A stretch of DNA of 40,491 bases from RECO01 sp050485385 (GTDB lineage: Bacteria > Pseudomonadota > Alphaproteobacteria > Geminicoccales > Geminicoccaceae): contig JBJHBG010000033.1 of NCBI GenBank assembly GCA_050485385.1, positions 1-40,491 on the forward strand, read 5' to 3'. Below are positions 24,504 to 32,675 of the stretch, piece after piece. Within the stretch, counting starts at the first letter, position 1. Each line of letters starts with the position of its first letter. The notes below the pieces were generated by a model. It did not search any database and was not told the DNA's origin. It saw only the letters and a program-made list of their open reading frames with translations. The position numbers and the translations under genes are program-made.

Positions 24504-25211
24504 ATGCTTGGCGCCGAGGATCGCGACGCGATCCGGCAATCCATCCTGTTCGGCAGCCTGCCGCCGGACTTGGCGACGACGCTGGTCGAGCGGGCGACGG
24601 TGCGGATCGTTCACCGCGGTGAGATGCTGTTCCTCCAGGGCGAGCCCGCCGAGCACGTCTACGTGGTGCTGGAGGGCTGGGTGAAGCTCTTCCGCATGAC
24701 GCCGCAAGGGGCCGAGGCCATCGTCAGCGTGTTCACCAAGGGCGGCAGCTTCGGTGAGGCCGTAGCCTTTCGCGGCGACGTCTACCCGGTCTCGGCGGAA
24801 GGTGCGACCGACGCGCGGCTGTTGCAGGTGCGGGCTGGCATCGTGCTCGACATGATGCGCGAGCGGCCCGAGGTCGCCTTGGCGATCCTCGGCGCCACCT
24901 TCCTCCACCTGCACCGCCTGGTCCGCGAACTGGAGCAGCTCAAGGCCTTGAGCGGCGCCCAGCGCTTGGCGGAGTTCTTGCTGGAACTGGCCCCGGTCGA
25001 AGCGGGCAGCTGTACCCTCACGCTGCCCTACGACAAGAGCCTGATTGCCGGCCGCCTCGGGATGAAGCCGGAAAGCCTGTCGCGCGCCTTCGCGCGGCTG
25101 CGCGCCTCCGGTGTCACCGTGAACCAGAATCGGCTGGCCATTGCCGACCTCGGCGCGTTGCGCGATCTGCTCGACGAGGACGGAGCCAAGGAATGGGGCC
25201 GACGCGCCTGA
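24504..25211 (+). CDS. Crp/Fnr-family transcriptional regulator (Dnr/NnrR-like)
   Basis: Encodes 235 residues. A cyclic-nucleotide-binding-type beta-barrel (GEMLFLQGEPAEHVYVVLEG, GGSFGEAVAFRGDVYPVSAE) is followed by a long dimerisation helix and a winged helix (YDKSLIAGRLGMKPESLSRA). Glu-Ser-Leu-Ser-Arg in the recognition helix matches the E-x-x-S-R motif used by Fnr and Dnr proteins to read TTGA half-sites. There is no N-terminal cysteine cluster, so it is not an oxygen-sensing Fnr; Dnr/NnrR proteins sense NO. The nearby perfect site CACTTGACGATCGTCAAGTG upstream of the nor operon is its likely target. GGGAGGAG precedes the ATG. A decayed second copy follows 40 bases downstream. Confidence 0.88.
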   Translation: MLGAEDRDAIRQSILFGSLPPDLATTLVERATVRIVHRGEMLFLQGEPAEHVYVVLEGWVKLFRMTPQGAEAIVSVFTKGGSFGEAVAFRGDVYPVSAEGATDARLLQVRAGIVLDMMRERPEVALAILGATFLHLHRLVRELEQLKALSGAQRLAEFLLELAPVEAGSCTLTLPYDKSLIAGRLGMKPESLSRAFARLRASGVTVNQNRLAIADLGALRDLLDEDGAKEWGRRA

Positions 25212-25251
25212 CCGTGACATCGCCATTGCTGCAAGGTAGAATTAACGTGGG

Positions 25252-25965
25252 GTGAATAAAATCAAGGGTGGTATCGCACCGAGATGTACGGCTCCGAACG
25301 CCGCCGCTCCGTCGCGCCACCGTCGTTTCCGGCAAGGCGATCCCTGCGACCGCCCGTTCGCCGTCGTCGATGGCTGGATCAAGCTCTATCGCACCAGCGC
25401 GCACGGTACCGAGGCCGTCGTCGACGTGGTCACGCGCGGTGACTGCTGCTGCGAAATCCCCTCGGCCCCGGACGAGGTCTACGAGGTCTCCGCCGAAGCA
25501 GCGACGCCGGCACGCTTGGTCACGATCGGCGTGGCGGCCATGCGCGAGACGATGCCCGACCATCCGTCGTTCGCCTTGGCGACGCTGGCCGCGTTCAAGC
25601 GCCAGGTGCGCGATCTGTTGGAGCAGATCGAGCGGATGAAGTCCTAAGGCGGGGCGCAACGGTTGGCGGCATTCCTCCTCGACCTGTGTCCACCCGAGGC
25701 GACCCGCTGCGAGGTGACGCTTCCCTGCGACAAGGCCCTCATCGCCGCCCGCTCGGGCATGCAGCCGGAGAGTCTGTCGCGCGCTTTCGCCCGGCTGCAG
25801 CGCCACGGCGTCTTCCTGACACGCCACGCCGTCGGCATCGACGACTTGGGCACGTTGCACCGCCTGATCGACGAGGCGCAGGCGGGGCGGTCGGACCCGG
25901 ACGACGCACGGCGGCGGACGGCGCGCGGCGCGGGCGAAGCACGTCAGAGCAGCGGCACCAGGTAG
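25252..25965 (+). pseudogene. Broken second Crp/Fnr regulator gene
   Basis: The same reading frame continues through two blocks that together match the intact regulator upstream. FRQGDP…VVDGWIKLYR to LLEQIERMKS is followed by TAA at 25645-25647, then GGAQRLAAFLLDLCPPEATR and the helix-turn-helix MQPESLSRAFARLQRHGV. The intact paralogue reads through this point (LSGAQRLAEFLLEL). The N-terminus is also damaged: only about 27 codons precede QGDP where about 46 are expected. A GTG at 25252 lies in a half-conserved Fnr-like context (GTGAATAAAATCAA). The inner stop and missing start make a functional regulator unlikely; sequencing error at the stop is possible but would not repair the N-terminus. 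Confidence 0.8.
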
Positions 25966-26213
25966 AGGCCGAAGAGCAGCGCGAGGTAGAGGCCGAGCAC
26001 GGCCTCGAAGCCGCGCCGCCAGCTCGGTGCGGCCTGGAGCCCCAGATAGTGGCGGAGGATCTGCACGGCCTTGAGGCCGGCAAGTGCCAGGACGACCGCG
26101 GCCAGTGCCGGATGCCAGCGGCCGGTACCCGCGAGGGCCGCGGCGAGGCTGGTGGCCGCACTCCAGGCGACCAGCCAGAGCCAGGCGCGGGTGAGGGAGG
26201 ACATGCCGCGCAT
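25944..26213 (-). CDS. norF: NorF, cytochrome c oxidase subunit IV-like protein of the NO reductase operon
   Basis: Encodes 89 residues with three membrane spans (AWLWLVAWSAATSLAAALAG, ALAAVVLALAGLKAVQILRH, AVLGLYLALLFGLYLVPLL). LAGLKAVQILRHYLGL is the hallmark of the prokaryotic COX4-like family to which NorF belongs. It starts four bases after the norE stop and is the last gene of norCBQDEF. ATG 26202 is an alternative start. NorF is not a subunit of purified NO reductase but supports activity or assembly in organisms where it was tested. Its 3' end overlaps the end of the broken Crp/Fnr frame. Confidence 0.82.
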   Translation of the reverse strand: MRGMSSLTRAWLWLVAWSAATSLAAALAGTGRWHPALAAVVLALAGLKAVQILRHYLGLQAAPSWRRGFEAVLGLYLALLFGLYLVPLL

Positions 26214-26217
26214 CGGC

Positions 26218-26760
26218 TCAACCCAAGAGGTAGATCACGGGGAACAGGAGCACCCAGACGAGGTCGACCATATGCCAGAAAGCGGCGCCGACCTCGAGAC
26301 CGTGCGGCTCGGCGCGCCAGCCGACCAGGAGCAGGATCACGATCCCGGCGACCACGTGCAGCGCGTGGAATCCGGTCACGAGATAGTAGAAGGTGAAAAA
26401 GGCGTTGGTCTCGACGTCGATGCCGAGCGCCGCCTTGTCCGCGTACTCCATTCCCTTCACGACGAGAAAGACGACGCCGAGGGCAATGGCGAGGGCGAGC
26501 CAAAGCCGCGCTCGACCGGGCTTGGCCGTCTCTCCTGCGCGCACGGCTAGGGCCGCGAACAGCCCACTCGTGACCAGGACGAGGGTGTTGAGCGCGCCGG
26601 CCTCGCGGTCGAGCAGCGCCTGGCTCTGCGCGAACAGCTCCGGCTCGGTCGCGCGCACCGCGAGAAAGGCGGCCAGCGCCGCGCCGAACACGAGCAACTC
26701 GCTGACGATCAAGACCCACATGATCGGCTCGCCGGGGAGCCGTTCGGTCGTCCCCGTCAT
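26218..26760 (-). CDS. norE: NorE, cytochrome c oxidase subunit III-like protein
   Basis: Encodes 180 residues with five membrane spans. PGEPIMWVLIVSELLVFGAA, TLVLVTSGLFAALAVRAGE, ETNAFFTFYYLVTGFHALHV and AAFWHMVDLVWVLLFPVIYL match the heme-copper oxidase subunit III fold (NorE branch). The ATG at 26758-26760 overlaps the norD stop in ATGA. It is thought to assist NO reductase activity or assembly rather than to carry a metal centre. Confidence 0.9.
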   Translation of the reverse strand: MTGTTERLPGEPIMWVLIVSELLVFGAALAAFLAVRATEPELFAQSQALLDREAGALNTLVLVTSGLFAALAVRAGETAKPGRARLWLALAIALGVVFLVVKGMEYADKAALGIDVETNAFFTFYYLVTGFHALHVVAGIVILLLVGWRAEPHGLEVGAAFWHMVDLVWVLLFPVIYLLG

Positions 26761-28703
26761 GCGCCGACCAGCCGGCGGTAGATGGTGGGCAGGGCTTGGG
26801 TGAGGTGCGCGGGCTCGGTGATCACCGAATAGCCGCCCCTGGCGAAGATGCGGGCGAACCACGCCTTGGCCTGCGCCTCGACGACGACGCCGTGCACCGT
26901 CTGGCCGCGACGCCGGGCCTCGTGGATCGCCATGCGGCTGTCTTCGATGCCGTGCTGGCCCTCGTAATGGTCGAGGTCGTTCGGCTTGCCGTCGGTGACG
27001 ACCAGCAGCAGCCGGCGCTGACGCGGCTGGCGGTGAAGCTCGGCCGACACGTGGCGGACCGCTGCCCCGAGCCTCGTGTAGAAGCCGGGCTTGAGCGCTT
27101 CGAGCCTCGATTCCACCCCCGACCCCATGCGTTCGGCGAAGTCCTTGACCCCCCAGACGTAGACCCGGTCGCGCTTCAGCGACGAGAACGCATGGATGGC
27201 GAAGTCGTCGCCGCAGGCGTCCAACCCCCACGCCAGCGCCGCCAGCGCCTCCTTCTCGACTTCGATCACGCTGCGGCCGCCGACCGCACTCTCGGTCGAA
27301 CGCGAGACGTCGAGCAGGATGGAGACGGCCAGATCGCGCTCCTGGGTGCGAGCGCTGCGATAGAGCCGGTCGGAGCCCTCGCCGGTGGCGCGAAGTTCGA
27401 TCCGCGAGGCGATGATCGCCTCCAGGTCCAACTCGTCGCCGTCGAGCTGGCGCGGCAGGATCACGCGCTTCGGCCGCAGCGCCTCGAACTGGCGTTTGAC
27501 CGCGCGGATGCGGCGACGGGCGGCCGGATCCGCGGTGAACGCGGGGACGGTAGTCGCCGCCTCGCCGGTGCTGGCGAGAACGCGGCAATGGTCCGGCAGG
27601 TAGGCTCGGCGCCGCTGTTCCCACTCGGGATAGAGGTGGACGCCGGCGAGCCGCTCGCGGTCGACGTCTTCGGGGGCAAGGTCGAGATGCAGCTTGAGCC
27701 GGGTTGCCGCCTTCTTCGCCACGTGGCCGAGGGTCAACTCGTCGTGGTCGTCGGCCGCCTGCTTCGCCGTATTTTCGTCGTCGTCCTCGACCCGGCGGTT
27801 CAGGTTGAAGAACTCGGCCCAGGAAAAAAGCGCCTCGAAGCGGAAGACGACGAGACTGTCGTTGCGCTGCACCTGGTCGGTCGCCGCCCGCTTGGCGCGC
27901 ATGACCTTGGCTTCCATGGCCGCTGCCGGCCGCCCGTCGGCGTCCTCGCCGACCCGTTCCACCCCCGCCCCGGCGGCGAGGTCGCGCAGGTCCGGCCACA
28001 GCGGCACCGGCCGGAACGGCCGATAGCCCTTGGGTGCCGCCAACTCGTGCAGCCCAGCGTCGGGCTCGCGCACCAGCCGGGCAAGCAGGTGACCGAGCTC
28101 GCTCGCGGGCGGCGGGCCGCCGAGCAGGCTGTCGATGACCGCCTCGACCGCCGCCTCGGTCGGCGGCAAGGCGGCCGTGGCGCGGTGCGCGCGGCAAGCG
28201 AGCACCAGCTTGGTGTGAAAGCCGCGGAGGCCCGGACAGACGGCGAGCGCCGCCCGCGTCATCGCTTCCGCCGCCTGGATGGCGCGGACGTCGCGGCGGA
28301 GCGGGTCGGTCTCCGGCCGGGGAACGGGCGCATGAGCCGCCGCCGCCGTCAGCCAGAAGTAGAGTGCTGCGTTGGCCTCGCGCTCGGGAAAGTGGGCCAT
28401 CCGGCCGGGCAGGCGGAGGGTTTCGCCGTCGAAGGACGGGGTGGCCAAGCGGTCGGTGTCGGTCGCGAGCTTACGCCGCCAGGAACGACGGTAACGGCCG
28501 CCCTCCAGCGCGCTCGCCCGGATCTCGGCATGGCGAACGCCGCCGAGACCGCGGAAGAAGACGCCGAGCCGGCCCTCCAGTTCGGCGAGTTCCACGGCGG
28601 CCTCCGCGTGTTCCAGCGGCGCATCGAGCCGGCTCGCGAAGGCGTGCCAGAGCTTGCCGATGGTCTCCTCGGGCTCCCAGGGCTCGAGCTCGAGCGGCGC
28701 CAT
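26757..28703 (-). CDS. norD: NorD, NO reductase activation protein with VWA domain
   Basis: Encodes 648 residues. The N-terminal two-thirds is a charged helical region. The C-terminal ~190 residues form a von Willebrand A domain with the MIDAS motif DVSRSTES (Asp465-x-Ser-x-Ser469), the second metal-site segment near YTRLGAAVRH and LLLVVTDGKPND. NorD works with the MoxR-type ATPase NorQ to activate the NO reductase, probably by inserting the non-heme iron. It starts five bases after norQ and ends in an ATGA overlap with norE. Length is normal for NorD (about 640). Confidence 0.95.
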   Translation of the reverse strand: MAPLELEPWEPEETIGKLWHAFASRLDAPLEHAEAAVELAELEGRLGVFFRGLGGVRHAEIRASALEGGRYRRSWRRKLATDTDRLATPSFDGETLRLPGRMAHFPEREANAALYFWLTAAAAHAPVPRPETDPLRRDVRAIQAAEAMTRAALAVCPGLRGFHTKLVLACRAHRATAALPPTEAAVEAVIDSLLGGPPPASELGHLLARLVREPDAGLHELAAPKGYRPFRPVPLWPDLRDLAAGAGVERVGEDADGRPAAAMEAKVMRAKRAATDQVQRNDSLVVFRFEALFSWAEFFNLNRRVEDDDENTAKQAADDHDELTLGHVAKKAATRLKLHLDLAPEDVDRERLAGVHLYPEWEQRRRAYLPDHCRVLASTGEAATTVPAFTADPAARRRIRAVKRQFEALRPKRVILPRQLDGDELDLEAIIASRIELRATGEGSDRLYRSARTQERDLAVSILLDVSRSTESAVGGRSVIEVEKEALAALAWGLDACGDDFAIHAFSSLKRDRVYVWGVKDFAERMGSGVESRLEALKPGFYTRLGAAVRHVSAELHRQPRQRRLLLVVTDGKPNDLDHYEGQHGIEDSRMAIHEARRRGQTVHGVVVEAQAKAWFARIFARGGYSVITEPAHLTQALPTIYRRLVGA

Positions 28704-28708
28704 GACGG

Positions 28709-29515
28709 TCAGCCGAAGACGGCGGTGACGAGGTCGAGCAGCCCGCGCTTGACGTCGACGTCGTCGGTCAAGGGCTCGATCAGGGTGGCGAGGATCGCCC
28801 GCTCGACGTGCATGCCTTCGTTGATCAGGGTGGCGCAGTAGACCAGGAGGCGGGTGGAGACGCCCTCTTCCAGGTCCTGGCCCTCGAGCGCGCGCAACTT
28901 GCCGGCGAGGCGCACGAGCGGGGCGACCCGGTCCTTGGCGAGCCCGCTTTCGACGGCGACGATCTCGATCTCGCGCTCGGGCGGCGGGAAGTCGAAGTCG
29001 ATGGCCAGGAAACGCTGCCGGGTCGACGGTTTCAGCGTCTTGAGGATGTTCTGGTAACCGGGGTTGTAGGAGGCGACCAGCATGAAGCCCGAGGCCGCTG
29101 CCAACTCCTCGCCGGTGCGGTCGATCGGCAGAATGCGGCGGTCGTCGGTCAGCGGATGCAGGACGACGGTGACGTCCTTGCGCGCTTCGACCACCTCGTC
29201 GAGGTAACAGATCGCTCCGTCGCGCACGGCACGGGTGAGCGGGCCGTCGATCCACACCGTCTCGCCGCCCTTCAACAGATAGCGGCCGACGAGGTCGCTG
29301 GCGGAGAGGTCGTCGTGGCAGGCGACGGTATAGAGGCGGCGGCCCATGCGCGCGGCCATGTGGGCGACGAACCGGGTCTTGCCGCAGCCGGTCGGCCCCT
29401 TGAGCAGCAGCGGCAAGCCGTGGCCGTAGGCGGCGGCGAACACCTCGCACTCGTCGCCGACGGGCAGGTAGAAGGGGGCATCTGCCCCCTCCTTTCGGTC
29501 CATGATGGGCTGCAT
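28709..29515 (-). CDS. norQ: NorQ, MoxR-family AAA+ ATPase for NO reductase activation
   Basis: Encodes 268 residues. Walker A is GPTGCGKT (residues 40-47) and Walker B is ICYLDEVVEA (Asp106-Glu107). LVASYNPGYQNILKTLKPST is the sensor-1 region and the sequence is close to the NorQ/CbbQ group throughout. The ATG at 29513-29515 is used; an ATG four codons later is possible. NorQ pairs with NorD as a metal-insertion chaperone. The gap to norB is six bases. A GGGGGCA-TC-TGCCCCC inverted repeat lies in its 5' coding part (29475-29490). Confidence 0.95.
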   Translation of the reverse strand: MQPIMDRKEGADAPFYLPVGDECEVFAAAYGHGLPLLLKGPTGCGKTRFVAHMAARMGRRLYTVACHDDLSASDLVGRYLLKGGETVWIDGPLTRAVRDGAICYLDEVVEARKDVTVVLHPLTDDRRILPIDRTGEELAAASGFMLVASYNPGYQNILKTLKPSTRQRFLAIDFDFPPPEREIEIVAVESGLAKDRVAPLVRLAGKLRALEGQDLEEGVSTRLLVYCATLINEGMHVERAILATLIEPLTDDVDVKRGLLDLVTAVFG

Positions 29516-29521
29516 GTCGGC

Positions 29522-30862
29522 TCACTCCGCCGGCACGGTGGCGTCGGTGGAGATGATCTCCCGTCGCCGCGGTGCGTAGATCGCGTAGAGGAACAGAAAC
29601 GCCCCGAGCACCACGGCGATGCCCGCGCCGAACCGCATGACGTAGAACAGCACCAGTTGATCCTGCACGACCATGTAGTATTCACCGAGCACGCGCTGCA
29701 TGTGCGTCTGGATGGTGCCGGCGAAGGTGAGGGTGAAGGTCATGAAGGCCATGCCACCGGTCATCAGCCAGAACGAGGCCATGTTCAGCACCTGATTGTA
29801 GGGGTCGCGGTTGGTCAGGATCGGCATGGCGTAGGTGATCACGGCCATGATCAGGGCAACATAGGCGCCGAAGAAGGCGAGATGACCGTGGGCGGCGGTA
29901 ATCTGCGTGCCGTGGGTGTAGTAGTTCACGCCGTGCAGGGTGTGCAGAAAGCCCCACACCCCGGCGCCGAAGAACGCGACGGTGGCGGCGCCCAAAGCCC
30001 AGAGCAAAGCGGCCTTGTTCGGGTGGTTTCGCTTCGCCTTCCACACCATGACGAACGCAAAGGCCATCATCGCGAAGAACGGTGCGACCTCGAATGTCGA
30101 GAAGATGGAGCCGACCCACTGCCAGTAGCCGGGCGTGCCGATCCAGTAGTAGTGGTGACCGGTGCCCAGCACGCCGCTGAACAGCGCGGCGGCAACGATG
30201 ACGTAGAGCCATTTCTCGACGATTTCGCGATCGACGCCGGTGAGCTTGAGCATGAGGAAGGCGAGCAGCGCCGCCATGATCAACTCCCACACCCCTTCGA
30301 CCCAGAGGTGCACGACGTACCACCAGTACATCTTGTCGAGGCTGAGGTTGTCGGGGTTGTAGAGCGCGAACAAGAACAGGGTCAGACCGGCGAGCCCGAG
30401 GAAGAGCACGTTGGTGATGACCGTCTTGCGCCCCTTCAGCATCGTCATGGCGACGTTGACGAGGAACAGAACGACACCGACGACGAGCAGCAGCTTGACC
30501 CATGTGGGCTGCTCCATGAACTCGCGGCCCTGGTGGATGCGAAAGACGTAGCCGGTGACAGCGGCCAGCGCGGCGAATACCAAGACGCCCAAGGCAACGT
30601 AGGCCAACGTCGGCGACCAGATCTCGCGCTCGGTTTCCTCCGGGAGAAGGAAGAACGTCGAACCCATGAAGCCCAGGATCAACCACACGATCAGCGCGTT
30701 GGTGTGGATCATCCGGACGATGTGGAAGGGCATCAACTCGGATAGGAAGTTCGGCGAGACGTAGATCCAGCCCAGCCACAGCCCGCCGATCTGCTGCACG
30801 CCGAACAGAGCCATCGCGGCGGCGAAGTACCAAAAGGCGATGCGTTGTGTTTGGTATTTCAT
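29522..30862 (-). CDS. norB: Nitric oxide reductase large subunit NorB (cNOR type)
   Basis: Encodes 446 residues with 12 membrane spans. Metal ligands and key residues are present: His53 and His327 (heme b), His325 (heme b3), His185, His236, His237 and Glu189 (iron FeB), and Glu193, in LWVEGVWELIM, GTGHHYYWIG and AAHGHLAFFGAY. Spacing between these matches the Pseudomonas aeruginosa enzyme. It reduces two NO to N2O with electrons from NorC. No quinol-oxidising N-terminal extension is present, so this is the cytochrome c-linked form. It starts ten bases after the norC stop. Confidence 0.97.
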   Translation of the reverse strand: MKYQTQRIAFWYFAAAMALFGVQQIGGLWLGWIYVSPNFLSELMPFHIVRMIHTNALIVWLILGFMGSTFFLLPEETEREIWSPTLAYVALGVLVFAALAAVTGYVFRIHQGREFMEQPTWVKLLLVVGVVLFLVNVAMTMLKGRKTVITNVLFLGLAGLTLFLFALYNPDNLSLDKMYWWYVVHLWVEGVWELIMAALLAFLMLKLTGVDREIVEKWLYVIVAAALFSGVLGTGHHYYWIGTPGYWQWVGSIFSTFEVAPFFAMMAFAFVMVWKAKRNHPNKAALLWALGAATVAFFGAGVWGFLHTLHGVNYYTHGTQITAAHGHLAFFGAYVALIMAVITYAMPILTNRDPYNQVLNMASFWLMTGGMAFMTFTLTFAGTIQTHMQRVLGEYYMVVQDQLVLFYVMRFGAGIAVVLGAFLFLYAIYAPRRREIISTDATVPAE

Positions 30863-30872
30863 CGTTTCGTCC

Positions 30873-31319
30873 TCAGCCGGCGTCGGTCGGGGGCCAACCC
30901 TGGGTGTCGATGCGATCGACCCAGAGGAAGAAGTCGGTGAGGTCGCGGACCTCCTGATCGGTCATCTCGAAGTACGGCATCTGCCGGCGCCCCGGGACAC
31001 CACTGGGCTGCGCGTCGATCCAGGCGCGCATGACCTCGAAGGCGATCTCACGGTCGTCGGTCACGCCCCAGCGGGTCATGACGTTGCCCACCTCGGGGGC
31101 GAAGTAGGCGCCCTCTCCCAACAGCGTGTGGCAATTGATGCAGGAATGCTTTTCCCACACGTGCTTGCCGCGCGCGACTTCCTCGGTGACCGGCAGCGTC
31201 GAGCGATTGACGATGTAGAGATGACTGTGGATCGTCAGGCCCACGAAAATCACGATGAAGAACAGCGATCCGCCATAGAACACGTTGCGGGCCATCGCCT
31301 TGGTATTGACTTCCGCCAT
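30873..31319 (-). CDS. norC: Nitric oxide reductase cytochrome c subunit NorC
   Basis: Encodes 148 residues. One N-terminal membrane anchor (NVFYGGSLFFIVIFVGLTIH) is followed by a cytochrome c domain with heme motif Cys60-Ile-Asn-Cys63-His64 (HSCINCHTLLGEGAYFAPEV) and Met104 in RRQMPYF as probable sixth ligand. It accepts electrons from periplasmic cytochrome c or a blue copper protein and passes them to NorB. ATG 31317-31319 is the family start. It lies downstream of a perfect Crp/Fnr-type palindrome (31642-31661), with a possible leader gene in between. Confidence 0.96.
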   Translation of the reverse strand: MAEVNTKAMARNVFYGGSLFFIVIFVGLTIHSHLYIVNRSTLPVTEEVARGKHVWEKHSCINCHTLLGEGAYFAPEVGNVMTRWGVTDDREIAFEVMRAWIDAQPSGVPGRRQMPYFEMTDQEVRDLTDFFLWVDRIDTQGWPPTDAG

Positions 31320-31348
31320 GGGGCTCTCCTTGCGTGGGGGCGGCGGCC

Positions 31349-31549
31349 TCAGCGACGCGCGATCGCGGCGGCGATGACGACCGGCAACGGAGCGAGGGCC
31401 ACCAGATCGGCACAAGCGAGGGGCTCGTCCGGCAGAAAGTGGACGTCATGGAGGTGTTTGGGGGGCGGCGTCGGTCGCTTGCCGCAGCCGTCGGATCCGG
31501 CGGTGCCGCGGTCGGCACGAAACCAAGGGACAGTGGGGACCTTCGACAT
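31349..31549 (-). CDS. Possible small leader gene between the Crp/Fnr site and norC
   Basis: A 66-residue frame from ATG 31547-31549. It has a polar N-terminus with one cysteine (SDGCGKRPTPPPK), a motif HLHDVHFLPDEP, a second cysteine (LACADL), and a hydrophobic end (VALAPLPVVIAAAIARR). It lies on the same strand as norC, 29 bases before it, and about 100 bases after the palindrome, so it would be the first frame in the nor transcript. No family was recognised. It may be a real small metal- or heme-related protein (two Cys, three His) or an accidental frame in a long leader. Confidence 0.4.
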   Translation of the reverse strand: MSKVPTVPWFRADRGTAGSDGCGKRPTPPPKHLHDVHFLPDEPLACADLVALAPLPVVIAAAIARR

Positions 31550-31604
31550 CGTGGGTGTTCCCTGCCAAGAGCCGGAAGCGGATCGACCTCGATCGCTTCG
31601 CGTC

Positions 31605-31620
31605 GGTTGCTCGTGCAACC
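31605..31620. promoter_or_regulatory. Second dyad in the nor leader
   Basis: GGTTGC-TCGT-GCAACC is a perfect 6-bp dyad with a 4-base centre, starting 22 bases downstream of the Crp/Fnr palindrome in the direction of norC. If transcription begins about 41 bases from the centre of the palindrome, this dyad sits at the transcription start, either as an RNA hairpin or as a second protein site. Its TTGC…GCAA core resembles an NnrR half-site pair but is two bases too short. Confidence 0.35.
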
Positions 31621-31641
31621 TGCGGCCGGGGGCCGCTCGGA

Positions 31642-31661
31642 CACTTGACGATCGTCAAGTG
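31642..31661. promoter_or_regulatory. Crp/Fnr-type (Dnr/NnrR) operator upstream of the nor operon
   Basis: CACTTGACGATCGTCAAGTG is a perfect 20-bp palindrome. Its core TTGAC-N4-GTCAA is a one-base variant per arm of the Fnr/Dnr consensus TTGAT-N4-ATCAA. It lies about 323 bases upstream of norC and about 93 upstream of a possible leader frame. The Crp/Fnr regulator encoded at 24504-25211 has the E-x-x-S-R recognition residues for TTGA. NO-dependent activation of nor is the expected output. The palindrome could also act on a plus-strand transcript. Confidence 0.8.
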
Positions 31662-31923
31662 CCACGCGGGCGCCGACCAAAGGTGGAGATCGGGTAACCT
31701 TGCCAGGCAGGCGGGGGGAATTGGGTAGATGGCGGAGGTGGCCGGCGCGGTCGTGCGGCCGGAGGAGGCAGGCGGCGGCCTCGGCCACGTCGGCCGGATC
31801 GAGGAGCCGTACGTCCCGCCCGAAGACCGAGCGGCCTCTGGCAAGGGCGACGATGGCAATGGGGGGGCTTCTAGCCCTCGGGCAACGGCGTTCGCCACGG
31901 CCGCGGGCGTTGCGGTCGAGGGT
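31662..31923. other. Gap between the nor operator and the end of nnrU
   Basis: With the leader region 31550-31641 this makes about 370 bases without a confident gene. A minus-strand frame around 31740-31880 contains VRLLDPADVAEAAACLL, which faintly resembles the C-terminus of a short-chain dehydrogenase, but it has no start codon or glycine motif and is at best a remnant. A run of seven G lies at 31861-31867. Confidence 0.35.
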
Positions 31924-32565
31924 TCACAGCCATGCCAGCGGGTCCTTCGCGAACAGATAGGGGTGTGCCGCGAGGAGCGCCGCGAAAAGGGCCAGGCCCA
32001 GAGCGCCGGCCCAGGCCTGACGCGCGCCGTCCGGTGCGGCGTGTTCGCCCGTCGGCCTGCCGAGCCGACGCGGCGAACGGGCCAAGCGACGCGCCACCAG
32101 CGCTTGGCCGACGAGCGCGAAGACCGCGAGCCCACCGAACAGCAGGACGGAGACGAGGTGGCCGTTGGTCAGGGCGTGCAACCCGCCCCACAAGGCCAAA
32201 CCCAACAGCAGCGGGTGACGCACCCAGCGCAGAACGTAGCTCGGTCGCCAGCCCGCCGGCGCCGGCCACAGGCTGATCGACCGCGCGTTCGGGACCATCA
32301 GCCCGATGCCGATCAGCACGAACGCCAGCGGCATCAGGCCCAGGCTCAGGTGCATCCGCCAGGGCGCCTGCGGCCAGAGCGGCACGTAGGGTGCCGACAA
32401 GGCCGCGTGGATCAGCCACGCCAGGAGCGCGAGCGACACCGAGGAATAGCCGAGTTGGAAGCCGCGCTCGCCCCAGCGTCGAACCAGGCGACTTCGCACC
32501 GGTGGCCGCGTCGGCAGGGCGTGGGCCACCAGGAACACCGCATAGGCCAGCAAGAACTCGGTCAT
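31924..32565 (-). CDS. nnrU: NnrU family membrane protein
   Basis: Encodes 213 residues with about six membrane spans. MTEFLLAYAVFLVAHALPTR is the NnrU start; GERGFQLGYSSVSLALLAWL, YVLRWVRHPLLLGLALWGGL and NGHLVSVLLFGGLAVFALVG are typical segments, including the RHP motif shared with isoprenylcysteine-methyltransferase-like proteins. NnrU is required for nitrite/NO reduction in Rhodobacter sphaeroides, but its biochemical role is unknown. It is on the same strand as the nor operon and upstream of the palindrome, so it is probably transcribed separately. ATG 32563-32565 is the family start. Confidence 0.88.
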   Translation of the reverse strand: MTEFLLAYAVFLVAHALPTRPPVRSRLVRRWGERGFQLGYSSVSLALLAWLIHAALSAPYVPLWPQAPWRMHLSLGLMPLAFVLIGIGLMVPNARSISLWPAPAGWRPSYVLRWVRHPLLLGLALWGGLHALTNGHLVSVLLFGGLAVFALVGQALVARRLARSPRRLGRPTGEHAAPDGARQAWAGALGLALFAALLAAHPYLFAKDPLAWL

Positions 32566-32675
32566 GGCACCATCGAAGCGGAAGTGAGCCGTCGCCGTCG
32601 TGACCGCAGTCAAGGCCGGCCGGGCGTGCGACGGACATGGTCGGGACGGTCGAGTGTCCGCGAGGAGAGGATGGC

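Noticed and set aside
29475..29490. GGGGGCA-TC-TGCCCCC inverted repeat as a terminator inside norQ
   Set aside because: It lies in the coding 5' part of a clearly continuous operon; more likely a coincidence of Gly/Ala/Asp codons.
31740..31880. Minus-strand frame containing VRLLDPADVAEAAACLL, like the end of a short-chain dehydrogenase
   Set aside because: Too short, no start codon, no glycine-rich or Y-x-x-x-K motif; at best a relic.
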